A stretch of 64,000 nt of DNA from an uncultured Psychroserpens sp. (GCF_947500255.1 NZ_CANMRL010000001.1:186001-250000), one strand, 5' to 3'. Numbered from the stretch's first letter, positions 27,303 through 36,033 are shown. A program made the numbers and translations. The notes: generated by a model from the sequence alone, not told the origin.

Positions 27303-28358
27303 TTATACCCTACTCATTCGCTTTAATAGTTTTAAGTGAGATACAATTCCTCCAAAATACGACGTTTGATTTGGAGTAATTCCATTTTTGATCAATACAG
27401 GATATAATATTTTATTAAGTTTTGGATAATGTACATGATGTATGTGAGGAAATAAGTGATGTGCAATATGATTATTAAAACCTCCAAATATAAAATTAGC
27501 GACCTTGCTAAATGGATGCATATCATTAGAACTTTTTATTTGATTCATTAACCAGGATGTATTAATATAACCTTTCTCATCAGTGGTAGGATATACTGTA
27601 GATTCTACATGATGTGTCATAAAAAAGGTGAACAATAAAAAAAGAGACATGGTGAAATGCATTAGTAAAAACCCTAATAATACGATATACCATTGCTGTT
27701 GTGAGACATATAATGGTAAAACTAATACGATAGTTAAATAGGAAAGTTTTTGAATCCAAAATGATATATGATAGTTCACCGTTGTTTTGACTTGATAGCT
27801 ATCTTTTGAAAATAAGAGAACAACATCTTTGACAAAAATCCAAAATAAAGAATAAGTTGTATATGCAATTGGCGCATAAATATGCTGAAATCTATGAAAC
27901 CAATAATAATCACTATTAGGAATAACCCTAATTAGTTTAGTGATTTTTAGATCAGAATCATAGCCTTCGACATTTGGAGCATAATGATGGGAATTGATAT
28001 GTCTTTTCTTCCAAGCTTCGGCATGAGCTCCTACAATTGCAAATGTAATTATGTAAAAAAAGTTATTGATTTTCCGACTTTTAAAAACCGTATTATGAGA
28101 TAAGTCATGTGAAAAATTAAAGGCCAATAATAGTGTAATAAATCCATATAAAATATAGGATACTACAAACATAAAAACATCATCAATTACAAATAGACCA
28201 GCATAAAAGACTATCGCAAGAAGATAATAGAAAACAAATTTTAGTAGTAAAAACTTTTTCATATCAGTTTTGTTTATTTGTAAATACTTATTTATTTCAA
28301 ACTTAATCAACTTGAGTAACTGACTATCTCTTTCTATTTTAATATGTTTATCCTTCAT
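27303..28358 (-). CDS. Membrane fatty-acid desaturase, second gene of operon
   Basis: A 351-residue membrane desaturase with four hydrophobic segments and three histidine boxes: HDLSHN, HINSHH and HIAHH (in NNHIAHHLFPH). Unlike the 4402 desaturase, the third box starts with His. It lies last in an operon with another desaturase, whose stop overlaps its start by 11 nt, so translation is probably coupled. The two proteins are clear paralogs but not near-identical. Substrate and double-bond position are unknown. The gene ends 3 nt from the convergent regulator gene with no room for a terminator. Confidence 0.85.
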   Translation of the reverse strand: MKDKHIKIERDSQLLKLIKFEINKYLQINKTDMKKFLLLKFVFYYLLAIVFYAGLFVIDDVFMFVVSYILYGFITLLLAFNFSHDLSHNTVFKSRKINNFFYIITFAIVGAHAEAWKKRHINSHHYAPNVEGYDSDLKITKLIRVIPNSDYYWFHRFQHIYAPIAYTTYSLFWIFVKDVVLLFSKDSYQVKTTVNYHISFWIQKLSYLTIVLVLPLYVSQQQWYIVLLGFLLMHFTMSLFLLFTFFMTHHVESTVYPTTDEKGYINTSWLMNQIKSSNDMHPFSKVANFIFGGFNNHIAHHLFPHIHHVHYPKLNKILYPVLIKNGITPNQTSYFGGIVSHLKLLKRMSRV

Positions 28359-29445
28359 AAGTTCGTGGTGTGAAATGAGTTTTTGTTCCCATAATTTTCA
28401 GAAACCTAAAATGCGCAACAAGGGATTCTCTATATGACATTTCCATATAGGTAATATTATGCTTCTTAGCTACCTCTCTGAAAATTGGCAAAATATCTAA
28501 ATAGTGTACATGACAAATATTAGGTAATAAGTGATGTAAAGCATGAGCATTAAAACCACCCAAAGTCCAATTAAAAAAAGTACTACTTGGATTATAATCT
28601 ACTGAAGTGCACATCTGCAACTTTGGCCAGCTCATTGCTAAATTATTATTAGAATCTGTTTTAGGGTGATGCACAAAATCTGACAAGTGAGAGACACCTA
28701 ACACACCAACAAATAATAACGACACCATAAAATGATTAAGCACAAAAGCCAAAATTATCATCGTCCAATCAAAGGGTAAAACATAAATAGGTAATACAAT
28801 CATATAGCCTATATAGAGTAGTTTGTAAACAATAAGTTTAATAACCTCTACTTTTGGTATTTCAATTTTAATGGTTCTGCTAGAGTAATTAATGAGCATT
28901 AAAGTTTCCCTGAACAAAAACCAATTTATCGAATAGAGTAAGTACAAAAATGGTGCATAATACTGTTGATACTTGTGATACCATTTTAAAGGTTGAGATG
29001 CTGTCATCCTAAACAATGGATTATTTAAAACATCAATATCGCTTCCTTCTATATTGGTATATAAATGATGAGATTCGTTATGATTTTTACCCCAAACATA
29101 AGCGTTGTTTCCTTGTAGGTTAAAACTTAACGAGAACAAAATTCTATTCCAAAATTTACTTTTTACGGCAACACCATGTGCTGCATCGTGAGAAATGTTA
29201 AATGCGGTTAATAGTATAGATAATCCCATAAGTAAATAAAAGACTAGAAAACTAACGAGTGATGTACTTGTGATCATCAATGCATAGAAAAGAATGTCTA
29301 ATGTGAAATACAAAGCTATTTTGAATAGCATTTTTTTATTTCCGGTTCGTTCAGACTTATTAACTAAAAAATGAATATCAATCTTCTGTCTTAATTCTTT
29401 ATAGAAGGCAGAGCCCTCATCTGTTGCGAATTTGAGTTTTTTCAT
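28348..29445 (-). CDS. Membrane fatty-acid desaturase, first of pair
   Basis: A 365-residue membrane desaturase with histidine boxes HDAAHG, HNESHH and HALHH (in NAHALHHLLPN), and hydrophobic pairs between them as in the family. The C-terminal VAHFRFLKIMGT resembles the end of the 4402 desaturase (VAHFRFLKQMGM), showing common origin. It overlaps the next desaturase by 11 nt and follows the surface-repeat gene by 10 nt, so the three probably form one operon. A weak purine-rich AAAGGA lies about 15 nt before its ATG. Confidence 0.85.
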   Translation of the reverse strand: MKKLKFATDEGSAFYKELRQKIDIHFLVNKSERTGNKKMLFKIALYFTLDILFYALMITSTSLVSFLVFYLLMGLSILLTAFNISHDAAHGVAVKSKFWNRILFSLSFNLQGNNAYVWGKNHNESHHLYTNIEGSDIDVLNNPLFRMTASQPLKWYHKYQQYYAPFLYLLYSINWFLFRETLMLINYSSRTIKIEIPKVEVIKLIVYKLLYIGYMIVLPIYVLPFDWTMIILAFVLNHFMVSLLFVGVLGVSHLSDFVHHPKTDSNNNLAMSWPKLQMCTSVDYNPSSTFFNWTLGGFNAHALHHLLPNICHVHYLDILPIFREVAKKHNITYMEMSYRESLVAHFRFLKIMGTKTHFTPRTYEG

Positions 29446-29455
29446 AACCTTATGT

Positions 29456-30091
29456 TTATCCTTTAAATTGCCAATTAAAAAATGGAAGAGAGCGTTTACC
29501 GTTTTTATTCCATATACCTATTTGTAGACCTCGAAGTTTTTTACACTTGTTAAATAAACCTATTTGAATTCCATTAACTTGAGCGTCAATATTTCCAAAA
29601 ACTGCAAGTCCTAAACCATTAACATTATAGTGCGCATTTAACAAGGGCGTCATAGAGATTCCGTTCACTGTGGTAGCGTAGTTGCCAGCTAAATTAAACT
29701 CTATACCATTAATAGTTTTGTAATCTAGAAATGCTATACCAAATCGAATACCGTTGATTTTTCCAGGACTATTATAACCTGCCTTTTCAGGATTATCCAT
29801 TTCAGCCCATGCGTTAGAAATCATTTTTACTGGATGAGTTATTGTTAATAGTGTTAATGGAATACCTAATGGATGGACACCCAATTCAATCCCATTTGTA
29901 CTTATAGAAGGTTCATTATTATACCAATAATTAATATTTAGTCCATTCACCTTTTGAGCTTTTGATGGTGAAAACCCAATAATATTTCTAATTGGGATTG
30001 AATCCTTTTGGTTTATACTTTGGAGTTCTTGTCCAAATAAGGAGGAACAAAAAAAGAACGAGATAGCAGTCAAAAAATAATAGGTCATCAT
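29456..30091 (-). CDS. Secreted protein with NGI-type surface repeats (LA_2272-like)
   Basis: A protein of about 211 residues with a hydrophobic signal (MMTYYFLTAISFFFCSSLFG) and then short repeats of the form VNGIxxGxxN: KVNGLNINYWYN, TNGIELGVHPLG, KINGIRFGIAFL, INGIEFNLAGN, VNGLGLAVFGN, VNGIQIGLFNK and LRGLQIGIWNK. This resembles the LA_2272 family of surface-repeat proteins; function is unknown. The frame is open to an ATG at 30109, but a -7-like TAATTTTG on the minus strand at 30112-30119 favours the inner start at 30091. It is the first gene of the desaturase operon and is divergent from regulator paralog 2. Confidence 0.6.
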   Translation of the reverse strand: MMTYYFLTAISFFFCSSLFGQELQSINQKDSIPIRNIIGFSPSKAQKVNGLNINYWYNNEPSISTNGIELGVHPLGIPLTLLTITHPVKMISNAWAEMDNPEKAGYNSPGKINGIRFGIAFLDYKTINGIEFNLAGNYATTVNGISMTPLLNAHYNVNGLGLAVFGNIDAQVNGIQIGLFNKCKKLRGLQIGIWNKNGKRSLPFFNWQFKG

Positions 30092-30167
30092 GTTAAAGTT
30101 TAAATTCAATTCAAAATTATTGCTATAATCACATTTTTAGTTGTTATAAAAACAAGTAATGCTAATA

Positions 30168-30190
30168 TTTTTTGTGATAATCACAAATTA
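30168..30190. promoter_or_regulatory. Operator-like inverted repeat before the second HTH regulator
   Basis: TTTGTGATAATCACAAA (30171-30187) is a 17-nt inverted repeat, 18 nt before the ATG at 30206. The surrounding 23 nt match those at 26247-26269 at 18 positions. It lies in the divergent gap between the regulator and the desaturase operon, so it could control both. Confidence 0.6.
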
Positions 30191-30205
30191 TGATATATTT
30201 AAGCA

Positions 30206-31174
30206 ATGTTTCAGTCTAAATTTTTAAAACAAATACAATCACAATTACCAGAGAACACCTCATTAATTGACGCTGTTGCAACGTCTTTAGATATTAGTTA
30301 TGATGCAGCTCATAGGCGTACTAGTTTGAAGAGCAAGTTATCTATAGACGAGTGTATTATATTAGCTCGATCCTATCACATTGCATTAGATGGTTTATTT
30401 GAAACCACTGATAAAAGTTATATTTCTGTAGAAAAAACGAAACACATCCATAATGAAAATGAGTTGGAGGCTTATTTCAAGAATTCATACGAATCTCTAT
30501 TACCTTTATTACAACAAACTGATAGTCGCATCATATATTCGGCCAAGGATATTCCTTTATTTTATACTATAGGTGATGATATTTTAAGTCGGTTTAAAAC
30601 CTATGTATGGTTAAAATTGCTAGACAATTCCTTCAATACAAAAACCTTCGAGCAGTTTTCGCCAAGTGTTGGACTTATCAAATCTGCTAAAGCCTTGAGA
30701 AGCTTATATCAAGATCTTAATACAACAGAAATTTGGGATATTACTACTATAAATAGTACGCTAAAACAAATTCATTTTTATAATCAGGCTGGACAAATAA
30801 GTAATACTGATGCGTTAGAACTATGTGATGCTTTAAAACGATTAATTAAAACAATTTCAGAACGAGTAGACGCTCATTCTACGCAATACAAACTCTATTA
30901 TAACGAGTTACTCCTCATGAATAATAATGTATTGGTCTCTACTCCAAATCAACAGTCTTTGTATGTCCCATTTTCAATTCTCTCATATTATTTAACTAGC
31001 GATGCAATAACCTGCAAACAAGCCGAAAAATACCTCAATCAACAGCTCCAACATTCAAAATTACTCAATACTTCAGGAGAAAAAGAACAACGTACATTTT
31101 TCAATAGGATGTATGCTAAGGTAGATGCTCTAAAACAATTGATTAGCGCTACTCAGATTTTGGATTTTGAATAA
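30206..31174 (+). CDS. HTH transcriptional regulator, paralog 2
   Basis: A 322-residue paralog of the protein at 26301-27299. The N-terminal HTH region reads DAVATSLDISYDAAHRR and LSIDECIILARSYHIALDGL. Shared body motifs are SAKDIPLFYT, TYVWLKL, IWDITTINSTLKQIHFY and SGEKEQRTFFNRM. The C-terminal domain is not one I can name. It is divergent from the desaturase operon, and an inverted repeat sits just before its start; control of membrane-lipid desaturation is a reasonable guess. A terminator follows its stop. Confidence 0.72.
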   Translation: MFQSKFLKQIQSQLPENTSLIDAVATSLDISYDAAHRRTSLKSKLSIDECIILARSYHIALDGLFETTDKSYISVEKTKHIHNENELEAYFKNSYESLLPLLQQTDSRIIYSAKDIPLFYTIGDDILSRFKTYVWLKLLDNSFNTKTFEQFSPSVGLIKSAKALRSLYQDLNTTEIWDITTINSTLKQIHFYNQAGQISNTDALELCDALKRLIKTISERVDAHSTQYKLYYNELLLMNNNVLVSTPNQQSLYVPFSILSYYLTSDAITCKQAEKYLNQQLQHSKLLNTSGEKEQRTFFNRMYAKVDALKQLISATQILDFE

Positions 31175-31245
31175 GATTGATCTAAACCTATACATTAGAA
31201 ATTTTAAAAAACATTAAGAGCTAATTTCCTATTATAATTCATGAA

Positions 31246-31280
31246 AAAGAGTCGTTTTTTTAAATTAAAAACGACTCTTT
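31246..31280. terminator. Terminator between regulator 2 and a convergent lipoprotein gene
   Basis: AAAGAGTCGTTTTT and AAAAACGACTCTTT form a 14-bp perfect stem around a short A/T loop, with T-rich ends in both directions. Confidence 0.8.
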
Positions 31281-31335
31281 AAAACTCAATCAAACTCGAT
31301 ACAAACTAATCAAGATTACATGACTCTTAATTTCC

Positions 31336-31731
31336 TTAATTTGAACTTGACTCTTCTTCGTTGTCTTCACTAGAACTTGATTCATCTTCACTATCTTCAT
31401 TAGAACTTTCTTCGGGTTCCTCATTAGTGTCAATTCCATTAGGCTCAAGTCCTGGCCCATTGTCTGGGTTTAACCCATTAGGATCAAAATTCCCCCTACC
31501 ATCGGGAGTAATACTTGGCCCTAAATTAGATGTCACACCGTTAGGTTCAATACCTGGACCATGATCAAGGTTAGCTCCATTAGGGTCAAAACTTGCTCTG
31601 CCATCTAAATTAATAATATCTGATTCCACTTTAGGACCAATAGCAGTCTCCTCGGTTAGTTCTTCTGTTGTACAGCTGGTCACAACAAACATGAATAATA
31701 TAAGTGTGAAAAATTTTGCAATAGCTTTCAT
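31336..31731 (-). CDS. Acidic repeat lipoprotein
   Basis: A 131-residue lipoprotein with signal MKAIAKFFTLILFMFVVTSC (Cys20). The body has two copies of a unit of about 34 residues built on FDPNGxNxDxGPGxEPNG, separated by SITPDGRGN, and ends in an extremely acidic Ser/Glu/Asp tail. The low-complexity, Pro/Gly/Asp-rich composition suggests an extended, cell-surface or ion-binding protein; no family is recognised. The ATG at 31731 is chosen over the one at 31767 because it begins the lipoprotein signal. Confidence 0.65.
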   Translation of the reverse strand: MKAIAKFFTLILFMFVVTSCTTEELTEETAIGPKVESDIINLDGRASFDPNGANLDHGPGIEPNGVTSNLGPSITPDGRGNFDPNGLNPDNGPGLEPNGIDTNEEPEESSNEDSEDESSSSEDNEEESSSN

Positions 31732-31958
31732 AGTGATAAATTTTAAAATTGTTAAAAAAAGATACACCCTAAATACTATATCAAAAAAGAAATGTTATGT
31801 ATAACTAGAATTTGTTATAAACCAAAGAGTTACGCTAATTTGATGATTATTTCTACTTCATCCAATAGTCTTAATTTCATTCGTTTTGAGTTTTGAAAAA
31901 ATTTAAATTATTCACGCAACCTTTTTAAGATTTTGAGACTATAGGGAAACTAGTCTTT

Positions 31959-33020
31959 ATGAATCTTACCAAATTTTTACTTTTCATCTTATGTGTTTCT
32001 ATAACATCTTGTGCCTATGATGCAGACGATAACCTAGTAGGACTTGATCCAAATTTTAATACTGTGGATATTATTTCTTCAGATTCAGATTTGTTTGATC
32101 ACCTTAAAGATATTACCAATGATGAAGATCGACCAGATGAAAGCATTGTATGTATAGATTTTATCTACCCTTTAACGCTTTTCGTTTTTGATGACACTAA
32201 TCAATATCTCTCTTCATCACTCATAATAAATGACCAAGAATTTAGTGATTTTTTAGAAACCATAGACGAAACCTATTCTATAAGCATGAGCTTTCCCATC
32301 ACAAGTATGTTAGTATCTGGTGAGGATTTCATAATACAAAACAAAGAAGAACTCAAAGAAGCCATTGATAGTTGCCTAAGTGAAGAGTTAGTCTTCGAAT
32401 GTGGAGAGCTCATAAGACATTGCGTTTGGAAAATTGGATACAGTTTCGAAGATGACAACAATTATCTTGGCGGCATTTTTCAAGAAGCAGATGGATTTAC
32501 CACATTAAATGTAGGCGACATGTTGTTAAATGGTTCCTGGTCACCTTTTACAATAGAAAATGAATTACATATCAATATCAATCTAAACGATACAACAACT
32601 CTAGGTGCCTATTTTAATTTTGATTGGAAAGTGGAATATATTGACGAAAACTCATTAAAATTAACACATTTAGAACGTGAATTGATTTTAAATCAGCGTT
32701 GCGATCCCGATTTTGCCGACTGCGGAAATTTTAACTTTGAAGCTTGTGAAACAGAATTGGATAGTGGTATTGCCGAATTCATTCTAGATGATTACACCTT
32801 CTGCATATTAGACACCCTTGAATTTGATAATAGTAATGATACTTATGAGATCTCTTTCCACGAAACCGAAGAAGATGCCTTAACAAACCTAAATCCGATT
32901 CTTTCCGAAGATCTATATATAAGTTCAGAACCTAATCAAACGATCTATGTTAGAATCAATGATATTGAAAACGACATACACTATTATGTTATGATTGCTC
33001 TTATCACAATTAACTGTTAA
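31959..33020 (+). CDS. Hypothetical lipoprotein with adhesin-like C-terminal repeat
   Basis: A 353-residue protein with lipobox SITSC (Cys18). The middle part has cysteine pairs (ECGELIRHC, RCDPDFADC) and a lipocalin-like pattern (MLLNGSWSPFTIENELHI, LGAYFNFDWKVEYID). The last 85 residues resemble a domain common in Bacteroidota adhesins: ISFHETEEDALTNLNPIL followed by QTIYVRINDI. It is the first gene of a plus-strand run that continues with another lipoprotein and a sigma/anti-sigma pair. Confidence 0.68.
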   Translation: MNLTKFLLFILCVSITSCAYDADDNLVGLDPNFNTVDIISSDSDLFDHLKDITNDEDRPDESIVCIDFIYPLTLFVFDDTNQYLSSSLIINDQEFSDFLETIDETYSISMSFPITSMLVSGEDFIIQNKEELKEAIDSCLSEELVFECGELIRHCVWKIGYSFEDDNNYLGGIFQEADGFTTLNVGDMLLNGSWSPFTIENELHININLNDTTTLGAYFNFDWKVEYIDENSLKLTHLERELILNQRCDPDFADCGNFNFEACETELDSGIAEFILDDYTFCILDTLEFDNSNDTYEISFHETEEDALTNLNPILSEDLYISSEPNQTIYVRINDIENDIHYYVMIALITINC

Positions 33021-33024
33021 ACCA

Positions 33025-34014
33025 ATGAAGACAACCTCAAAACCAAATATTATGAAAACATCACCATTCTTTATCGTTACCTTTTTTGCCCTAATTTGTT
33101 TTGCATGTTCTACAGGTGATAGTATCATTGAACAAAGCACGAATGGAAATCAACCTTCAGTAGTTAATTATATTTATAAAACTTATAATGTATCAAATAC
33201 ACCAAATACGGTTAAAGACTCTACAAACTATATGATTAGCGATAATAAAATCATAAGTTCATCTGGCTTAAACCTAGAAACCTTATCGCAACACGCTTCA
33301 AATTATAGTTATGTTAATGGAAAAATTGATGAAATTCAATCTTTTAATAATGGTATCTTATCAAGGATTCAATCTTTCATCTATGATGCAAATGATGATC
33401 TTGTAGAATATCAATCTGAATATATTGATTCAAATGATTCATCTTCAAGTTTTGAACGTCATCTATTTACACATACAGCAGACACCATTTACTCGAGCTG
33501 GACTCGTAGCGATGATGGTATAAATTTCGATACTAGTGTATCCGATTTCAAAATAGTTTTAGATGTCAATACTAATAGAACTTATTTAGAAACTTATAGT
33601 TATTTAAATGATGATATTCAATTTGAAGTCAATACTTACGATGTCAATTCAAATATCCTCAATGAATCTAAATATTTAGTACTTGATAATGGAAATGAAT
33701 TCCTTTCATTTGAGAATAATTATACCACAACTACATCTGAAAATCTTTTTAATAGTATTAATGAAGCAACTTTTACAAGAAAGAACCTAATGATATTATA
33801 TCATCTACAATCTGCAGCTGTGAACTCTATTAATGCAAAAAGTATTTCAAAAAACGCATTGAATACTTTTGAAAGTACTTGGGGAAATTCTTTTGCAGAC
33901 TTTGAAATTATAAACATTACAGACGATAACAACAATACGACATCTAGTGATTTTAAAACCATTATATCTGGCGATGTAATTGCACGATTTTCTCAAGAAT
34001 TCATATTTGAGTAA
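33025..34014 (+). CDS. Hypothetical lipoprotein
   Basis: A 329-residue lipoprotein with lipobox ICFAC (Cys28 from this start). An alternative start is the in-frame ATG at 33052, which gives a shorter signal. The body is beta-rich with repeated short strands (YSYVNGKIDEIQSFNNG, LSRIQSFIYDANDDLVEY) that resemble the hairpin units of RHS/YD-like or DUF-type lipoproteins of Bacteroidota; the family is not certain. It starts 4 nt after the preceding lipoprotein gene and 50 nt before the sigma factor, so all are probably co-transcribed. Confidence 0.65.
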   Translation: MKTTSKPNIMKTSPFFIVTFFALICFACSTGDSIIEQSTNGNQPSVVNYIYKTYNVSNTPNTVKDSTNYMISDNKIISSSGLNLETLSQHASNYSYVNGKIDEIQSFNNGILSRIQSFIYDANDDLVEYQSEYIDSNDSSSSFERHLFTHTADTIYSSWTRSDDGINFDTSVSDFKIVLDVNTNRTYLETYSYLNDDIQFEVNTYDVNSNILNESKYLVLDNGNEFLSFENNYTTTTSENLFNSINEATFTRKNLMILYHLQSAAVNSINAKSISKNALNTFESTWGNSFADFEIINITDDNNNTTSSDFKTIISGDVIARFSQEFIFE

Positions 34015-34064
34015 TCCTTTTAAAAACTCTATATTAACTTAAATCATAAAGCCCAACACTATAG

Positions 34065-34631
34065 TTGAATTTAGAACAATTAATAAAAGCTTGTAAAAAG
34101 CATAACTTAAAGGCACAGAGTCAATTATATCAAATGTATAAAGATGACCTGTTCACATTATGTCTAAAATACTGTAAAAACAAAGAAGAGGCCCAAGACA
34201 ATTTACAAGATGCTTTTATTGCAATTTTTAGCACGATAAAATCTTATAAAAATTCTGGGTCATTTGAAGGGTGGATGAAACGTATCACTATACATAAAGC
34301 CATAGATAAATATAAAAAGGATAGTCATCTAAATATTGTTATAAATAATGACATCTTAGAGGATAATACTTTAATAGAAACCGACACTATAGATAGAATC
34401 CCACTAGATCAAATATTAAAACATATTCAAGATTTGCCGCCTAGATATAGAATGGTTTTCAACCTTTATGAACTTGATAATTATACACATAAAGATATTT
34501 CTAAACTTTTAAGCATAAGTACAAATACCTCGAAATCAAATTTACACAGAGCCAAAAATATATTACAAACCAAGATACAACAACAATCAACTAATGTGTC
34601 TCCTAAAAACCTAACATCTAATGGAAACTAA
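34065..34631 (+). CDS. ECF-type RNA polymerase sigma factor
   Basis: A 188-residue sigma-70 family protein. Region 2 is seen in AQSQLYQMYKDDLFTLCLKY and AQDNLQDAFIAIF, ending FEGWMKRITIHKAIDKYKK; region 4 is LPPRYRMVFNLYELDNYTH with HKDISKLLSISTNTSKSNLH. Length fits ECF factors. The start is a TTG, as no ATG precedes region 2 in frame. It overlaps the next gene by 11 nt, the usual arrangement for a sigma/anti-sigma pair. It probably directs transcription of envelope genes in response to a signal sensed by that partner. Confidence 0.85.
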   Translation: MNLEQLIKACKKHNLKAQSQLYQMYKDDLFTLCLKYCKNKEEAQDNLQDAFIAIFSTIKSYKNSGSFEGWMKRITIHKAIDKYKKDSHLNIVINNDILEDNTLIETDTIDRIPLDQILKHIQDLPPRYRMVFNLYELDNYTHKDISKLLSISTNTSKSNLHRAKNILQTKIQQQSTNVSPKNLTSNGN

Positions 34632-35856
34632 AAAAGATATTGGAGCTGCACTAAAAAGCAGATTAGAACCATTCAAGGATAGTCCAGATGACTTGGTATG
34701 GAATACTATTGAAGCTAAGCTGAAAAAGAAAAAGAAAAGAAGAGTACTATTTTTATGGTTCTCAGGGCTTGGTTTCGCCCTATTGTTTTTAATGTTAGGG
34801 ATAGTAGATCCGTTTCATTATTTTGATAAAAATAAGACCACAGATATAGAAATTGAAACCGTTAATCAATACCCAAATAACAATTCGAATACGACTAAAG
34901 ATCATAGTTCAATTACATCTAATACAGACCCTCTTTCAAATGAAAACCAACATCAATTAGATCATACATCTGTTGCTGAAAATGAAGAATCTGATAAGAC
35001 GAATCAAAATACAGTTAATACCTTTCCAAATCAACGAAAAACTCAGAGACCTCAACATAATCTTCCTAGCGAACAAGACTACACCTTATCTCATTTAAAT
35101 TCGCAGCAAGATGATAGCGTCAACGATATGTCAAAAAAATCTATCGATAACAACATATCCCTTTCCGAAAACAACAAAACTGCGTTACTAACTTCTGATT
35201 CAAAACGTCAAATTTTAGAAAAAAGAAAACGACGACGTGATAGTTTGATTTCTGCAAACAAAAAAGTTAGAGACTCTATTAAAATGCAACGTCAATCTAG
35301 ATCTTTAGTTTCCGAAGAAAACACAAAAGAAAAAGATAGCAGTAACCTTGATGACCAATCTAAATGGAGCATAACACCACAAGTTACATTGTCATATTAT
35401 GGTGCATTAAACACTAAAACCACTGATAATTTTTCTGTTAATTATGGCATATTAGCAAGTTATAGAATGACTCCAAAGACTTACTTAAGAATAGGTGTAA
35501 GACAACTAAAACTTAATCAGACTATAGATAGTGATGGAACAGAAAGAAATGTAGAGTATTTAGAATTTCCTATAGAAATCAAATACAGACCTCGAAACAA
35601 CAGAATCAATCCTTATATTACTGGTGGTTTGAGTTATTTTAAATTACAAGAGGATTCTAATAATTCGTCTAATAATTTTGAATATAAAGCTACAATGGGT
35701 CTAAATCTTGGTTTAGGCTTAGAAACTAAGCTTTTTAATCAAATCTATTTTAATTTAGAATCAAATTTTAATTATCAATTAAAACCTTTTACTCAAAAAA
35801 ACAATATTGAACCCTTTATTTTCTCAATACATACAGGGATTGAATATCGCTTTTAA
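34621..35856 (+). CDS. Anti-sigma-like membrane protein fused to a beta-barrel-like domain
   Basis: A 411-residue protein with three parts. Residues 1-40 form a soluble segment with a highly basic end (KKKKKRR). A single transmembrane helix follows (about 42-64, VLFLWFSGLGFALLFLML). A hydrophilic linker of about 170 residues, rich in Asn/Ser/Gln and then in Arg/Lys heptad-like segments, leads to a C-terminal domain (about 235-411) that looks like a PorT-type outer-membrane barrel: WSITPQVTLSYYGAL, LRIGVRQLKLNQ, EFPIEIKYRPRNN, FSIHTGIEYRF. It overlaps the ECF sigma gene and is its likely anti-sigma or sensor. How one protein spans both membranes is not clear. Confidence 0.7.
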   Translation: METKKDIGAALKSRLEPFKDSPDDLVWNTIEAKLKKKKKRRVLFLWFSGLGFALLFLMLGIVDPFHYFDKNKTTDIEIETVNQYPNNNSNTTKDHSSITSNTDPLSNENQHQLDHTSVAENEESDKTNQNTVNTFPNQRKTQRPQHNLPSEQDYTLSHLNSQQDDSVNDMSKKSIDNNISLSENNKTALLTSDSKRQILEKRKRRRDSLISANKKVRDSIKMQRQSRSLVSEENTKEKDSSNLDDQSKWSITPQVTLSYYGALNTKTTDNFSVNYGILASYRMTPKTYLRIGVRQLKLNQTIDSDGTERNVEYLEFPIEIKYRPRNNRINPYITGGLSYFKLQEDSNNSSNNFEYKATMGLNLGLGLETKLFNQIYFNLESNFNYQLKPFTQKNNIEPFIFSIHTGIEYRF

Positions 35857-36018
35857 ACCATATAGCGTTAAAAAACAACACATTACCGTTTTGTCGATAA
35901 TTACAGTCTTATTATTTGGCTAAAATTCACTATATTTTGGATTATTTTTAATTTTATTGTAACATTTTTAGTACTTGTTACGTATAACTATATAGTATTA
36001 TACATTTACCCAAATTTT

Positions 36019-36025
36019 AAAGGAG
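36019..36025 (+). promoter_or_regulatory. Strong Shine-Dalgarno for rpoD
   Basis: AAAGGAG lies 8 nt before the rpoD ATG, at ideal spacing. Among the start regions I examined here this is the only clear Shine-Dalgarno sequence, in a phylum where most genes lack one. Confidence 0.75.
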
Positions 36026-36033
36026 ATAATTAA

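Noticed and set aside
30171-30187. Reading the 17-nt inverted repeat as a CRP site
   Set aside because: The half-sites resemble TGTGA/TCACA, but the spacing is one base instead of six, and the sister site at 26250 lacks the GTGA core.
31361-31564. A 67-codon plus-strand frame rich in Ser, Leu, Gly and Pro
   Set aside because: It is the antisense image of the repeat lipoprotein; its repetitive look comes from the real repeat.
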